Shown here: piece after piece, positions 45,765 through 55,890 of the stretch
Numbering within the stretch: the first letter of the stretch is position 1
How the letters are laid out: each line of letters begins with the position of its first letter
Notes under the pieces: model-generated
What the model saw: the letters and a program-made list of their open reading frames with translations, nothing else
What the model was told of the DNA's origin: nothing
The model's database searches: none
Program-made: the position numbers and the translations under genes
From: Chelonoidis abingdonii
Taxonomy: Eukaryota; Chordata; Testudines; Testudinidae
NCBI RefSeq assembly: GCF_003597395.2
Contig: NC_133770.1
Location: forward strand, 81,123,436 to 81,187,435
Length of the DNA: 64,000 bases
Reading direction: 5' to 3'

Positions 45765-47527
45765 CAGTTCTGAAAGGAGGAACATGCAGTTTTACCAAAG
45801 CAGATTCAGTTCACATTTTATAAAAAGATTCTCTAATAATGTATGGGGATGTGAGGTTTTAAAAGCAGCATTTATCACTGAAGCGGAAGACAGTCCCCTA
45901 TTATTAGAGTCCTTCAGTTGTGATAATTCTACTCAATTAGCAGTACTCTTTAATTAATGTAGTTTAGTTTAAAAGAAGGAAGAAAAGGTTAGTCCTGCTT
46001 TCTTTTTATGCATTACAAAAAATGTTTTCTAATAAGTTTATTTTATTGCTGTCTACTCAAGCAATTAAACGTAATCCAACTTCTGGAGTTTGTAAATTAA
46101 ATCTTTGCTTGTATTGTACCTTTAATTGGATTTCCTTTTTTAAGCACAAATACTTTTTTTTATTATTTTAAACTTTTTGCTGGCATTTCAAAATATCAGC
46201 CTTATCTAGTATAGTTAAGAGAACTTGGAGCCCAGTCATCAGATTTTTAAAGGCACAGAAAAGGATGAATTTATTCTCTGGTCTGTATCAGTTCTTAGCT
46301 CTGATTTTAGTTAAATTTAACACAGCAACAGTAGGCGATCACATGACTTCCTTATATTTACCACATATTCTGTACTTTGACAGTAAAATGATCATATTCT
46401 GGTGCATTCATTAACACTCCCAAAGATGTTCTGTATTGAACATTCATGGGAGAAATTCCTTGAAGTCACCTAACCTTATGGGTGGAATCTTGTGTAGGGT
46501 TCCCAGTTAATATATAACCAATGAATGCCTTGTTCTATCACACATACTGGTTCTGGAGGTCTAGACTACTAGATTTCTGATTTTAATGGAGTTTATTGAT
46601 AAACAGGTACATTCTGGGACAAACTTTTGATGTAAAACTTCATTAAACTCTTTCCAGATTGGGATTTGTCATGTAATCTATCAGAAAAGGCTGCTTTTGC
46701 ATATATTTCTTTGTTCAGTGGTGGCTAGACTCTGACTGGAACACAGCATTACTGCAGTCATACCACTGTAGAAATTAAATTAGCTGTTTAAAATGCCAAG
46801 AATTCAGCCCTAATTTGCATTCCTGTTTTAGAAGAGACAAGGTTGGGGGGACACTGCTGCAAACACAGCTGCCTTTGTAGTTTATGCCACTAGATTTTGC
46901 AGAGTAGAACAGTTCCATTAGCTCTCTGAGCACCTGGCATGAGACCACAAAAAATTTGATAGTGCTGCAATTATCAAGGGTGAGAGACACATTGACATTT
47001 CTCTCCTCACCCGCTTGGCAGATGGCAGAGTAGGAGAGTACTTCACTGTTGGCACTAGGGAGTATACAGCCTGTGTTACTATTATCCTGTTTTTTTCATA
47101 CAAAGACACACTCGCCCTGAAATCATTATGTGGGATATGTTTTTGAAAACAACAACTTATTTTAACAGTTTCATTTTAAAATAACAGTTTGGTTTTGTAA
47201 TTTTTTTATTTGTAAACAATTTTGATGATTAGGAAGCTGCTTAAATAAATGCTTTAAAGAGGTTTCTATAACTCTGCCTAGTTCTGTAGCAGATTTTCAT
47301 CAGAGTATACATTTTCTCTTCTTGTTTTGTTTCATTATTTGTGATAGATTTAGATCCCTGGTTTGTTTTAATTTTATCATTGTAAACTGCAAAGAAGGGT
47401 TTTGTTGTGTTATAGGTGTAACCTATTGCCATATTTTTGGGACAGTTTTTCTGAAAGTGGATGTATTTGAGTCAGATTTGTAAAATTATACTAGTCTTGT
47501 TTAAGGAATGCTAAAATGAAAATGGAC
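45765..47527. other. AT-rich intronic sequence
   Basis: No gene or repeat family recognised. Confidence 0.4.
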
Positions 47528-47680
47528 TATAAAATGAATAGGTTTCAGAGTAGCAGCCGTGTTAGTCTGTATCAGCAAAAAGGACAGGAGTGTCTGTGGC
47601 CCACGAAAGCTTATGCTCAAATAAATTTGTTAAGTCTCTAAGGTGCCACAAGTACTCCTGTTCTTTTTATAAAATGAATA
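47528..47680. mobile_element. PLE tail inserted with internal inversion
   Basis: The insert 47541-47667 is flanked by a perfect 13-bp duplication tataaaatgaata (47528-47540, 47668-47680). The left half (ggtttcagagtagcagccgt…cagcaaaaaggacaggagt) is the complement of the PLE 3' tail. From about 47600 on (cccacgaaagcttatgctca…ggtgccacaagtactcctg) the sequence is in the sense direction. The two halves share the '(a)aggagt-ctgtgg / ccacaagtactcct' region in opposite directions. This is the classical twin-priming pattern. Confidence 0.85.
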
Positions 47681-48484
47681 CTGCATCCTATTTCTTTGTA
47701 CTCTTCTGAAAATTTCTAGAACGTTCTTTGGTCTTCCTGAGTCAACTGCAGATCTATTCAAGGATTAGATTTTGAAATTAGATACACTTTCTTTTAAAAT
47801 GTTCTCTTGGCTCAAACCTACCCAGAGTGGTGGATTTGATGAGATTTATCAGGTATTTTCCCATATTTTTTACTAATGTTGTTTCTGAATTGTGTATTAG
47901 GAAGTGGGGAGACTGCAATAGGAGGAATAAGTAGGCTTAACAGTAACCAATGTGGATTTATTTTGGGAGAAGGTGTTATAAGTGGAGCTGTAGCTCCTAA
48001 AATTGTTTTTGGTAGTACTTAATGTTTTAAAACATTTTCACTAGCTTCTGTAGGGTGGAATTGCACTTGACTTTACCATCTTAAAGTTAAGACATTTTAA
48101 CTAAGCTCACAAACTTTTCTGTTTCTTTTTAAAATAGTTTTTAAAGGACAGTAACCCACATCATAAATACCTCTCACTTAATTCTACACAGTTTACAAAC
48201 AATAAAACTTCCTGTTTTTAAGAGGTCACAAATGGATGGAGACTGAGCTCTTGATAAATTAGAATTTTGTTTAAGTACAGGGTTTTTTTGGCTGGTACAA
48301 AAATCTAACTGTTCAAATGTTAAAAGTAAATACAATTACTTAGTGGTTTTCACAGCTGGCTTTAGAATTTTTGAGCAGGTCTGTAAATTTATTTTTATTT
48401 TTTTTTGCCCTTTTCCAATCTGTTCTCTCCACTCCCTAGAAAAACAAACAAACCCAAACCAAAATAAAAAAGGGGAACAGTGGA
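47681..48484. other. AT-rich intronic sequence
   Basis: No recognisable features. Confidence 0.4.
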
Positions 48485-49013
48485 GGGAAAAACCCTAGGT
48501 GGCTTCAAGACTGAATTTGGTAAGTTTATGGACAGGATGGTATGATGGGACTCTCTATATGATGTCATGTGGCCGATCCGTGACTGCCAGTAGCAAAAGT
48601 CCCCAATGGCTGGAGACGGGACACTAGATGGAGAGGGCTCTGAGTTACTATGGAACTTTTTTTCCCCAGGTGTCTGGCTAGTGGGTTTTGCCCACATACT
48701 CAGGGTCTAACTGATAGACATATTTGGGGTCAAGAAGAAATTTTCCCCTGGGTCAAATTGGCAGAGACCCTGTGGGGTTTTCACCTTTCTCCGCAGTATT
48801 TGACATGGGTCACTTTGAGGCTTAAACTAGTGTAAATGGTGAATTCTCTGTAACTTGAACTGTAACTTTAAACCATAATTTGAGGACTTCAGTAACTCAG
48901 ACAGAGATTAGGGTCTGTTTCAGGAGTAGGTGGATGAGGTTCTGTGGCCTGCAGTGTACAGGAGGTCAGACTAGATGATTGTCCCTTCTGACCATAAAGT
49001 CTGAGTCTATAAA
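48485..49013 (+). mobile_element. CR1 LINE 3' end, second subfamily
   Basis: + strand CR1 3' part with a long 3' UTR: 'ctggctagtgggttttgccc', '…tgtggcctgcagtgtacagg', 'aggtcagactagatgattgt', 'cccttctgaccataaagtct', tail 'gagtctataaa'. This UTR type differs from the 'ggtcccttccag' type at 7.7, 37.8 and 41.9 kb. Confidence 0.85.
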
Positions 49014-49504
49014 GCCCACTAATCAATTCTTATCCTCCCTCATCAAATCACTATGAGATTAGGCTTTGGCTGCCATAGTGACATATTTACATTAAAAGTG
49101 TGCAGACTCTGAGGGAGGAAATTTAGGTTACCTTTCAGCTTCCTGCTGTAGAATTGTAGTTAGCTGCTGGTGGTTTAGAATTTCAAGACTGTTCACAAGG
49201 AAATGGCTAGAAGTTTACTTTTCTACAATGAAAAATAGTTATCTTTTTTCATGTATCTCGTTTACCCCTTGGAGGGGGGCGGGGGCCTACAGCAAGTGGA
49301 TTCAGGCACCCAAACATTAGCCCTGCTGGTGCCCAAACTTTTTTACTGAAATTGTAATACTTGCAAATGAATCCCCTGCCTGCATCCATCGATGTGCCCT
49401 AATTCCATGAGTTCTTTTTCTAATAACCTTCTCTTTCTCTTTTTTTCTTATTCACCCTTTTGCCTTCTAGGATGTCCCACTTTTCCGTCCCCCTCCCGCC
49501 CCCC

Positions 49505-50382
49505 AGAAAGTAAAACGCTTGAACAACATGCATTTTAATACATCCAAATGCAAAGTCATACATCTAGGAACAAAGAATTTAAGTCACACTTATAAGATGG
49601 GGGACTGTCTCCTGGAGAGCAGCGACTCTGAATAGTACTTAGGGCTCATTGTAAATAACCATGTCAGGGTGGTTTCTGAGGCTGTGGATGGCATTGCGTT
49701 CTGCACGACTTAGGTTATGAGGCAAGCGGTTAATCTTGAGCTCTTGGTGTGATGCAGTAGCTAAGAGGGTGAATATGGTCCTTGGATGTATAAGCAGGAC
49801 ATATTGAGTGGAAGTAGATTACCTGTGCGTGTGGCATTAGTGAGCCCATTGCAGAATATTGTGTCCTGTTCTGATGTCCACACTTCAAAAAGGATGCTGA
49901 TAAACTTGAAAGGGTTCAGAAAAGAGCTAAAAGAATGTCAAGTTCTGGAAGAATGCCTTATAATGAAAGACTAATGAAGCTCAATCTATTTAGTTTATCC
50001 ACGAGAAGGTTAAGAAGTAACTTGATAATGGTCTATAAGTACTTATCTGGGGAAGAAATTTCTGGTAGGAGCCGGTTCTTTGATCTAGGTGTAAAATATG
50101 TTATCCGGTGACTGGAAGATGAAGCCAGACAAATTCAGAAATAAAGTACAAATTTTTAATAGTGAGGGTAATTGACCCTTGGAACAACTTACATAGGGAT
50201 ATGATGGAGTCTTCATCACTTAAAGTCTTTAAATCAAGATTGAGTGAATTTCTAAAAGATATGCTATAGCTCAAAGAGACATTATGGGTTTGATACTGAG
50301 GGGTTTTTGGCCTGTGTTATGCAGAATGTCTGACTAGATGTTTATAGACATCCTTTTGGTCCGTAAAATCTGTGAATCTATG
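49505..50382 (+). mobile_element. CR1 LINE 3' portion with a PLE patch
   Basis: + strand CR1 ORF2 C-terminal text: 'tttaatacatccaaatgcaa', 'ttgtgtcctgttctgatgtc', 'aggatgctgataaacttgaa', 'atgccttataatgaaagact', then a 3' UTR 'tgttatgcagaatgtctgac' and the tail to about 50382. A 68-bp segment of foreign origin is embedded at 49661-49728. Confidence 0.85.
49661..49728 (+). mobile_element. 68-bp PLE-derived patch inside CR1
   Basis: This segment aligns without gaps to 55029-55096 inside the PLE (57 of 68 bases identical by eye). It is in the same + strand orientation, that is, antisense to PLE coding. The CR1 text is continuous on both sides (…gtaaataacc | gttaatcttgagctc…). No target duplication and no PLE tail were seen. 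Confidence 0.75.
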
Positions 50383-50675
50383 ACTACTCACTGCTCATGG
50401 TGTGAAACATCATCTGGTAGTTTGGGCTGGCTGCATAAGTGCCATGAACCTGACTCTGTACATGTAAGTTGAAGGAACCACCTGCTGCTTTATCTGTAGC
50501 TGTGGAAGCAGATTGCTTAGACCCTGTGTGGAGTGATGATGGCAGAAAATCCATGGCTGTGGAGCTTTTCATCTTCCACTACTTTCCTCTACCCCAGTCT
50601 CCCTGCACCCTCAAAAAATAGTCCTCCACGGTGCGTCATTTCCTCAGGTTGGGAAATTGGTATAATAATCTTATC

Positions 50676-51020
50676 CTCTAGACCAGTGGTTCTTAACCTG
50701 GGATGCCCGCACCCCCTGGGGGTGCGAGGCATGCCAGATTTTTTTAGAAGGGAAATAATCGAAAACACAAATTAAGCACAGGCACGTAAGTATAGCTACT
50801 TTGTTTCATCAAACCTATGTATTTATTAACATACATTTTTTAACGATTACTGTAGTATACAAACAAAAAATACATCTAGGTTTAAAGAACTGACCTACTT
50901 CAACGATTTTTATAAGGACTGTGAGACAATATTTTTATTTTTGATAAGGGGTGCGAGAACATATTTTGAGACCCAAAGGGGTGCAGGCTGCAGTGAAGGT
51001 TAAGAACCACTGCTCTAGAC
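50676..51020. mobile_element. hAT MITE (329 bp) with perfect 8-bp target duplication
   Basis: The element 50684-51012 lies between identical ctctagac copies (50676-50683, 51013-51020). Terminal inverted repeats cagtggttcttaacct / aggttaagaaccactg are perfect over 16 bp. Internal sequence is AT-rich, unlike the GC-rich relative at 44977. No transposase. Confidence 0.92.
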
Positions 51021-51071
51021 TCTCACTATTTTTGTTCGCTGTTTTTAAGAGGAAAGAAAAATGCTACTAAA

Positions 51072-51126
51072 TTCTGTGGCCTGTGTTATACAGAAGGTCA
51101 GACTAGATGATCTCAATGGTCATTCA
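51072..51126 (+). mobile_element. Ultra-short CR1 3' tail
   Basis: 'attctgtggcctgtgttata', 'cagaaggtcagactagatga', then 'tctcaatggtc' is a CR1 3' end about 55 bp long. Confidence 0.75.
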
Positions 51127-51507
51127 TAAATGAAAAAAAGACACACATAGTATCTGAACACAAACTGCTATGCATACTGTGCTATCAACCTCATATGTTT
51201 TATACTATATCGTATAAAATAGATAATACGTTAGTTAGTAGTACTTAGTCTTCCAGTTCTGAGGAATAACTTTTTTCCTCAGGTATGAATTATAAAGGTC
51301 CTTGTAAAAATGCATTTGTGAAATTTTTAGATTATAAACCCAGTTACATTTATTAAAAGATTCATCTGCTGATACATTTTTTTATATTTAAAAATATGGT
51401 GATCAAATTTAGGTATGATCTTTGTAACTTGGCACTCAATTTCTCCAGGTCACACCAGTATAACTGAGAACAGAGTTTAGCCTAATGCTGTTAACTAAAT
51501 TGTTACA
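51127..51507. other. AT-rich intronic sequence
   Basis: Nothing recognised. Confidence 0.4.
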
Positions 51508-52332
51508 TACAGTAAAAGCTTTTTTATATGGCATGTTAGGGGAATGGGGGGGCTGGTAAGTGAAAAATTCCAGTTAACTAAGAGTGAGGGAGTTTGGGTG
51601 TGGGAGGGGGTGTGGGATGCGGGCTCTGGGAAGGAGTTCGGGTATGGGAGGGGGCTCAGGCAGGGGGTTGGGCCGCGGGAGGGGTTTTGGGTGCAGGATT
51701 TGAGGGGCACTCATCTCTGGGGGCTCCCGGCAAGTGGCAAACTGTCCCTGCTGCTCCTAGGCGGAGACACAGCAGACAGCTCTTGTAGCCTAGCCCTAAG
51801 CACTGATTCCGCAGCTTCCATTGGCCAGGAACCACGGCCAATGGGAGCTGCAGGGAGCAGCATCTTCAGGAGGAGGCAGCATGCAGAGCCACCTGCCGCA
51901 CCTCCACCTAGGAGCAGCAGGGACAATACACTGCTTGCGGGAAGCCGCCGGAGGTGAGCACTGCCTGGATCTGGCACCCCACACCCCCTCCTGCACCCCG
52001 TGCCCTGAGCGCACTCCCAAAGTCCCTCCCAGAGACTGTGCCCCACACCCCTTCCCATATCCCAATCCCCATCCCTACACCCCCTCTTGTACCTAAACTC
52101 CCTCCCAGAGTTCGCACCCCACACCCCCTCCCACGTTCCGAACCCCTCATGGCCGTTCCTCCACATAGGAGTATCAGGAACATGTCGCTGCTTCTGGGGA
52201 GTCATACGGAGCCAGTTAGGGAGCCTGCTGCCCCACACCAACTGCACTATAAAGCGGATTTTCTAGGAAGATTAGAAATACTGATTTATAGAACTTTCCG
52301 GTTGGTACACAGATAACACAGCTTTTACTGTA
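51508..52332. mobile_element. Tigger-like fold-back DNA transposon (821 bp)
   Basis: The element 51510-52330 is flanked by TA on both sides and begins cagtaaaagct, exactly inverted at the end as agcttttactg. Subterminal text (tatatggcatgttag / ggtacacagata) is of the pogo/Tigger type. The interior is an imperfect palindrome. G-rich ggaggggg units at 51590-51690 face C-rich caccccctccc units at 52030-52140. A ctgctcctaggc…cctaggagcagcaggg pair lies inside, and the centre is ccattggcc…ggccaatgg (51818-51845). Long open frames on both strands (up to 178 codons) are consequences of this composition, not genes. Confidence 0.7.
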
Positions 52333-52949
52333 TTATGTTTGATCTCTGTTTTTTTCAAGTGTGTTTTCTATTACTGCTATAAAGATTTTAAGTCTATAAT
52401 TTCTCTGCATCTTCCCTGATAACTCTCCTGTATTCAAAAAAAGGGTTTAGATATAACTGTAAGATGAATGTTCCCCATGTATCTCTTGTCACATCTGAGT
52501 ACTGGGATGGATTTTATCCCGCTCTAGAGTATTGTCTCTCTTAATTCTCGTTGTAGCTGATCCTATCCTCCTTTAATATTTCATCTTTCCCTGGAAGGAA
52601 TTCATCTGTCATTGTCCCTCATGTTTCTTTGTAAACTTGTTAGGAAAAAAAATGATATATTTACCAATATCTACCTCCTCTGTCAGCAGACCTATGTGTT
52701 TACTTAGGCTTTCTCAGGAATGGATTCTGCCGTGTTGAGTGGGAAAAGGGGAAAAATTTGTGCATTTAGGGAGTGTTTCAGTGTTGACTTGATGTCAGAG
52801 TAGAATTTTTGTAACATGGTATTAAAGATTGAATTGCTTGTGTTTACTGTCAAGGATGGTGGGATTGCGTAAGTTGAAATAAATAAATATTTTCTTTGCC
52901 ATCTCTTAGCTGATGTGCTAACTCTTTCCTTAATCTCTAACTTTGTATG
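52333..52949. other. AT-rich intronic sequence
   Basis: No recognisable features. Confidence 0.4.
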
Positions 52950-52999
52950 TACAAAAAGAACGAGGAGTACTTGTGGCACCTTAGAGTCTAACAAATGTA

Positions 53000-53052
53000 T
53001 TTGGGCGTAAGCTTTTGTGGGCTAAAACTCACTTCATCAGATGCATGCAGTG
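53000..53052 (-). ncRNA. Hammerhead-ribozyme-like motif of the PLE
   Basis: On the minus strand the sequence reads CTGATGA (53034-53040), then a stem GTGAG…CCCAC with one mismatch, then AAAA in the place of GAAA, and an AGC-TTAC-GCC hairpin. These are the order and spacing of the hammerhead core plus stems II and III. The copy at 47591-47625 has GAAA and AGC-TTAT-GCT intact but lacks CTGATGA. A pairing helix I is not evident. Hammerhead motifs are known in Penelope-like elements. Activity is unproven and this copy is mutated. Confidence 0.4.
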
Positions 53053-53399
53053 GAAAATACAGGAGGAAGATGTATATACACAGAGAACATGAAAAAATGG
53101 GTGTTGCCATACCAACTCTAATGAGACTAATCAATTAAAGTGGCGTACCAACAGGAAAAAAAACTTTTTAGTGTTAATCCCAGGATGGCCCATTTTCAAC
53201 AGTTTGACAAAAGGTGTGAGTAACAGTAAGGGGGAACTTAGCATAGGAAATAGTTTTTACTTGTGTACATGACCGCATCCCTCCAGTCTTATTAAACCTA
53301 ATTTAATAATGGTGTTCAGTTTTGAAATTAATTCCAGTTTCTGCAAGTTTCTACCAATTGGCAGTCTGTTTTTGAAGTTTTTTGTTGAAGAATTGCGCC

Positions 53400-54157
53400 T
53401 TTTAGATCTTAATTGAGTGACCAAGCAGGTGAGTGTCTCGCAGCTGGTTTTTTGAATCTATAATCTTGACATCTGATTTGTGTCCATTTATTCTTTTGTC
53501 GTAGAGGCTGTCTGGTTTGGAACAATGTACGTGGCAGAGAGCATTGGCTGGCACTGCAAGAAAATATAATCAAACATTGGTAATGTTGAAAGTGAACGAG
53601 CTCTGATGGTGTGCTTCATTGTGATTAGGTCTATGATGGTGTCCCTGAGTAGAATTGGTGGACAGAGTGGCAGGGCTTTGTTGCATAGGGTAGGTTTCTG
53701 GGATAGTGGTTTTGTTGTGTGGTTTCTGATGAGTATTGCTTCAGATTAGGGGCCTGTCTTAACGAGGACTGGCCTGTCTCCCCAAGATTCTGTGAGAAGT
53801 GAGGGATGTCCTTACAGGATATGGTTGTAGATTCCTGAAGATGTGCTGGAGAGGTTTAAACTGGGAGGCTGAAGGTGACGCTCAGTGGCGTTCTGTTACT
53901 TTTTTTTTGAGTTGACCTGTCCTGTAGTAGGGTGACTTCTGACTCTGTCAATCAGTTTCTTCTCTTCAGCAGGTGGGTACTGTAGTTTTAAGAATGCTCG
54001 ACAAAGATCTTGTAGGTGTTTGTCTGAGGGATTGGAGCAAATGTGGTTGTATCTTAGAGCCTGGCTGTAGATAATGGATCATGTGATGTGTTCTGGATAA
54101 AGCTGGAGGCATGTAGGTAAGTATAGCGGTCAGTAGGTTTTCGGTATAGGGTGGTGT
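53400..54157 (-). pseudogene. PLE C-terminal region (GIY-YIG remnant)
   Basis: Downstream of the RT in minus sense the coding relics continue in broken frames. A CHVHCSKPDSLYDKRINGHK stretch near 53480-53540 fits the R-xNGHKSD part of the PLE GIY-YIG endonuclease. An LGETGQSS-like stretch lies near 53770-53790. Stops and apparent rearrangement prevent a domain reading. Confidence 0.45.
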
Positions 54158-54727
54158 TTATGTGACCATTGCTAATAAGCAGGAAGTGTCCAGGAAGTGG
54201 ATCTCTTGTGTGGACTGGTCCAGGCTGAGGTTGATGGTGGGATGGAAATTGTTGAAATCATGGTGGAATTCCTCAAGGGCTTCTTTTCCGTGGGTCCAGA
54301 TGATGAGGATGTCTTCAATGTAGTGCAAGTAGAGTAGGGGCGTTAGGGGATGAGAGCTGAGGAAGCATTGTTCTAAGACAGCCATAAAAATGTTGGCATA
54401 CTGTGGGGCCATGCGGGTACCCATAGCAGTGCCACTGACTTCAAGGTATGCATTGTCTCCAAATGTGAAATAGTTGTGGGTGAGGACAAAGTTCAGCCAC
54501 CAGGTTTGCCGTGACATTATTGGGGATACTGTTCCTGATGACTTGTAATCCACCTTTGTGTGGAATGTTGGGGTGTAGAGGGCTTCTGCATCCATAGTGA
54601 CCAGGATGGTGTTTTCTGGAAGATCACCAATGGATTGTAGTTTCCTCAGGAAGTCAATAGTGTCTCGAAGATAGCTAGGCATGCTGGTAGCATGGAGCCT
54701 GAGGAGAGAGTCTACATAGCCAGACAA
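54158..54727 (-). pseudogene. PLE reverse transcriptase core
   Basis: 189 codons remain open. Landmarks: SGYVDSLLRLHATSMPSYLR, ENTILVTMDAEALYTPTFH with the first catalytic aspartate, YLEVSGTAMGTRMAPQYANI and the catalytic box LHYIEDILIIW (YIDD to YIED). Then FHPTINLSLDQSTQEIHFLD follows. This is the Penelope/Athena RT type, related to telomerase. The E in YIED and the loss of frame upstream indicate a dead copy. Confidence 0.88.
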
Positions 54728-54972
54728 TCTTGCTGTAAGGGTGCCTGAGATGATGGGGCGTCCAGGATTTCCAGGTTTATGGATCTTGGGTAGCAGATAG
54801 AATACCCCTGGTCAGGGGTCGAGGGATGTGTCTGTGCAGATTTGTTCCTGTGTTTTTTCAGGGAGTTTCTTGAGCAAATGGTGTAATTTCTTTTGGTAAC
54901 CCTCAGTGGGCTCAGAGGATAATGGCTTGTAGAATGTGGTGTTAAAGAGCTGCCTAGCAGCCTCTCATTCAT
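54712..54972 (-). pseudogene. PLE RT N-terminal linker
   Basis: The frame encodes LTPHSTSHYPLSPLRVTKRN and YTICSRNSLKKH, then YSICYPRSINLEILDAPSSQ. It corresponds to the RT approach region (LLPKIHK-PGRPIIS) of PLE proteins after frameshift. It overlaps the RT frame by 16 bp in another phase, which shows a frameshift near 54720. Confidence 0.6.
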
Positions 54973-55304
54973 ATTCTAACCTATTAATGATGATGAGAGC
55001 ACCTCCTTTGTCAGCCTTTTTTATTATGATGTCAGAGTTGTTCCTGAGGCTGTGGATGGCGTTGTGTTCTGCATGGCTGAGGTTATGGAGCAAGTGATGC
55101 TGCTTTTCCACAATTTCAGCCCGTGCATGTTGGTGGAACCACTCTATGTAGAAGTCCAGTCTGTTGTTTCAACCTTCAGGAGGAGTCCATGCAGAATCTT
55201 TCTTTTTGTAGTGTTGGTAGGAAGGTTTCTGTGGATTAGTGTGCTGTTCAGAGGTGGATTGGAAATATTCCTTGAGTCGGAGACATTGAAAGTAGGATTC
55301 CAGG

Positions 55305-55832
55305 TCACCACAGAACTGTATCATGTTCTTGGGGGTGGAGGGGCAGAAGGAGAGGCCTGAGATAGGACAGACTCTTCTGCTCGGCTAAGAGTATAGCTGG
55401 ATAGATTAACAATATTATTGGGTGAGTTAAGGAAACCACTGTTGTGGCCCTTGTGGCATGTAGTAGTTTAGATAGTTTAGTGTCCTTTTTCCTTTGTAGA
55501 GAAGCAAAGTGTGTGTTGTAAATGGCTTGTGTAGTTTTTGTAAAGTCCAACCATGAGGAAGTTTGTACAGAAGATTGGCTTTTTATGAGAGTATCCAGTT
55601 TTGAGAGATCATTCTTAATCTTTCCCTGTTTGCTGAACAGGATGTTGATCAGGCGGTTCCGCAGTTTCTTTGAGAGTGTGTGGCACAATCTCTCAACATA
55701 GTCTGTGTGGATTGTAATGGATTTTTTACCTTCAGTCCTTTTGGTATGATGTCCATCTGTTTGCATTTGGAAAGGAAGATGATGTCTATCTGTATCTGTA
55801 TGAGTTTTTTCATGAAGTTGATGCATTTCCAC
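55305..55832 (-). pseudogene. PLE N-terminal domain
   Basis: The 175-codon frame is basic and helical: CHTLSKKLRNRLINILFSKQ and GKIKNDLSKLDTLIKS, then LDFTKTTQAIYNTHFASLQR and KKDTKLSKL. Position and composition fit the N-terminal region of vertebrate PLE ORFs, upstream of the RT. Between 54972 and 55305 the frame is lost. Confidence 0.6.
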
Positions 55833-55890
55833 TTCATACGGCTAAATTCAGTGCCTTGTGTGGTCACAGGTTTCAGAGTGGTAGTATTCT

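Larger units (their letters stand above)
52950..55890 (-). mobile_element. Penelope-like element, near full length
   Basis: Minus-strand element about 2.9 kb long. Low-coordinate end: complement of the PLE 3' region (aagaacgaggagtacttgtg…cttcatcagatgcatgcagt). High-coordinate end: caggtttcagagtggtagta (55867-55886), a copy of the PLE 3' terminal motif, as expected if the element is permuted or derived from tandem copies. Between them, in order: N-terminal domain, linker, RT core and a GIY-YIG-like remnant. The terminal 35 bp normally found at the 3' end are missing at 52950. No target duplication was resolved. Confidence 0.8.

Noticed and set aside
51711..52247. 178-codon minus-strand open frame and a 137-codon + frame at 51544-51957
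   Set aside because: They overlap on both strands inside the palindromic, GC-skewed Tigger-like element, are low complexity and have no domain. They are side effects of sequence symmetry.
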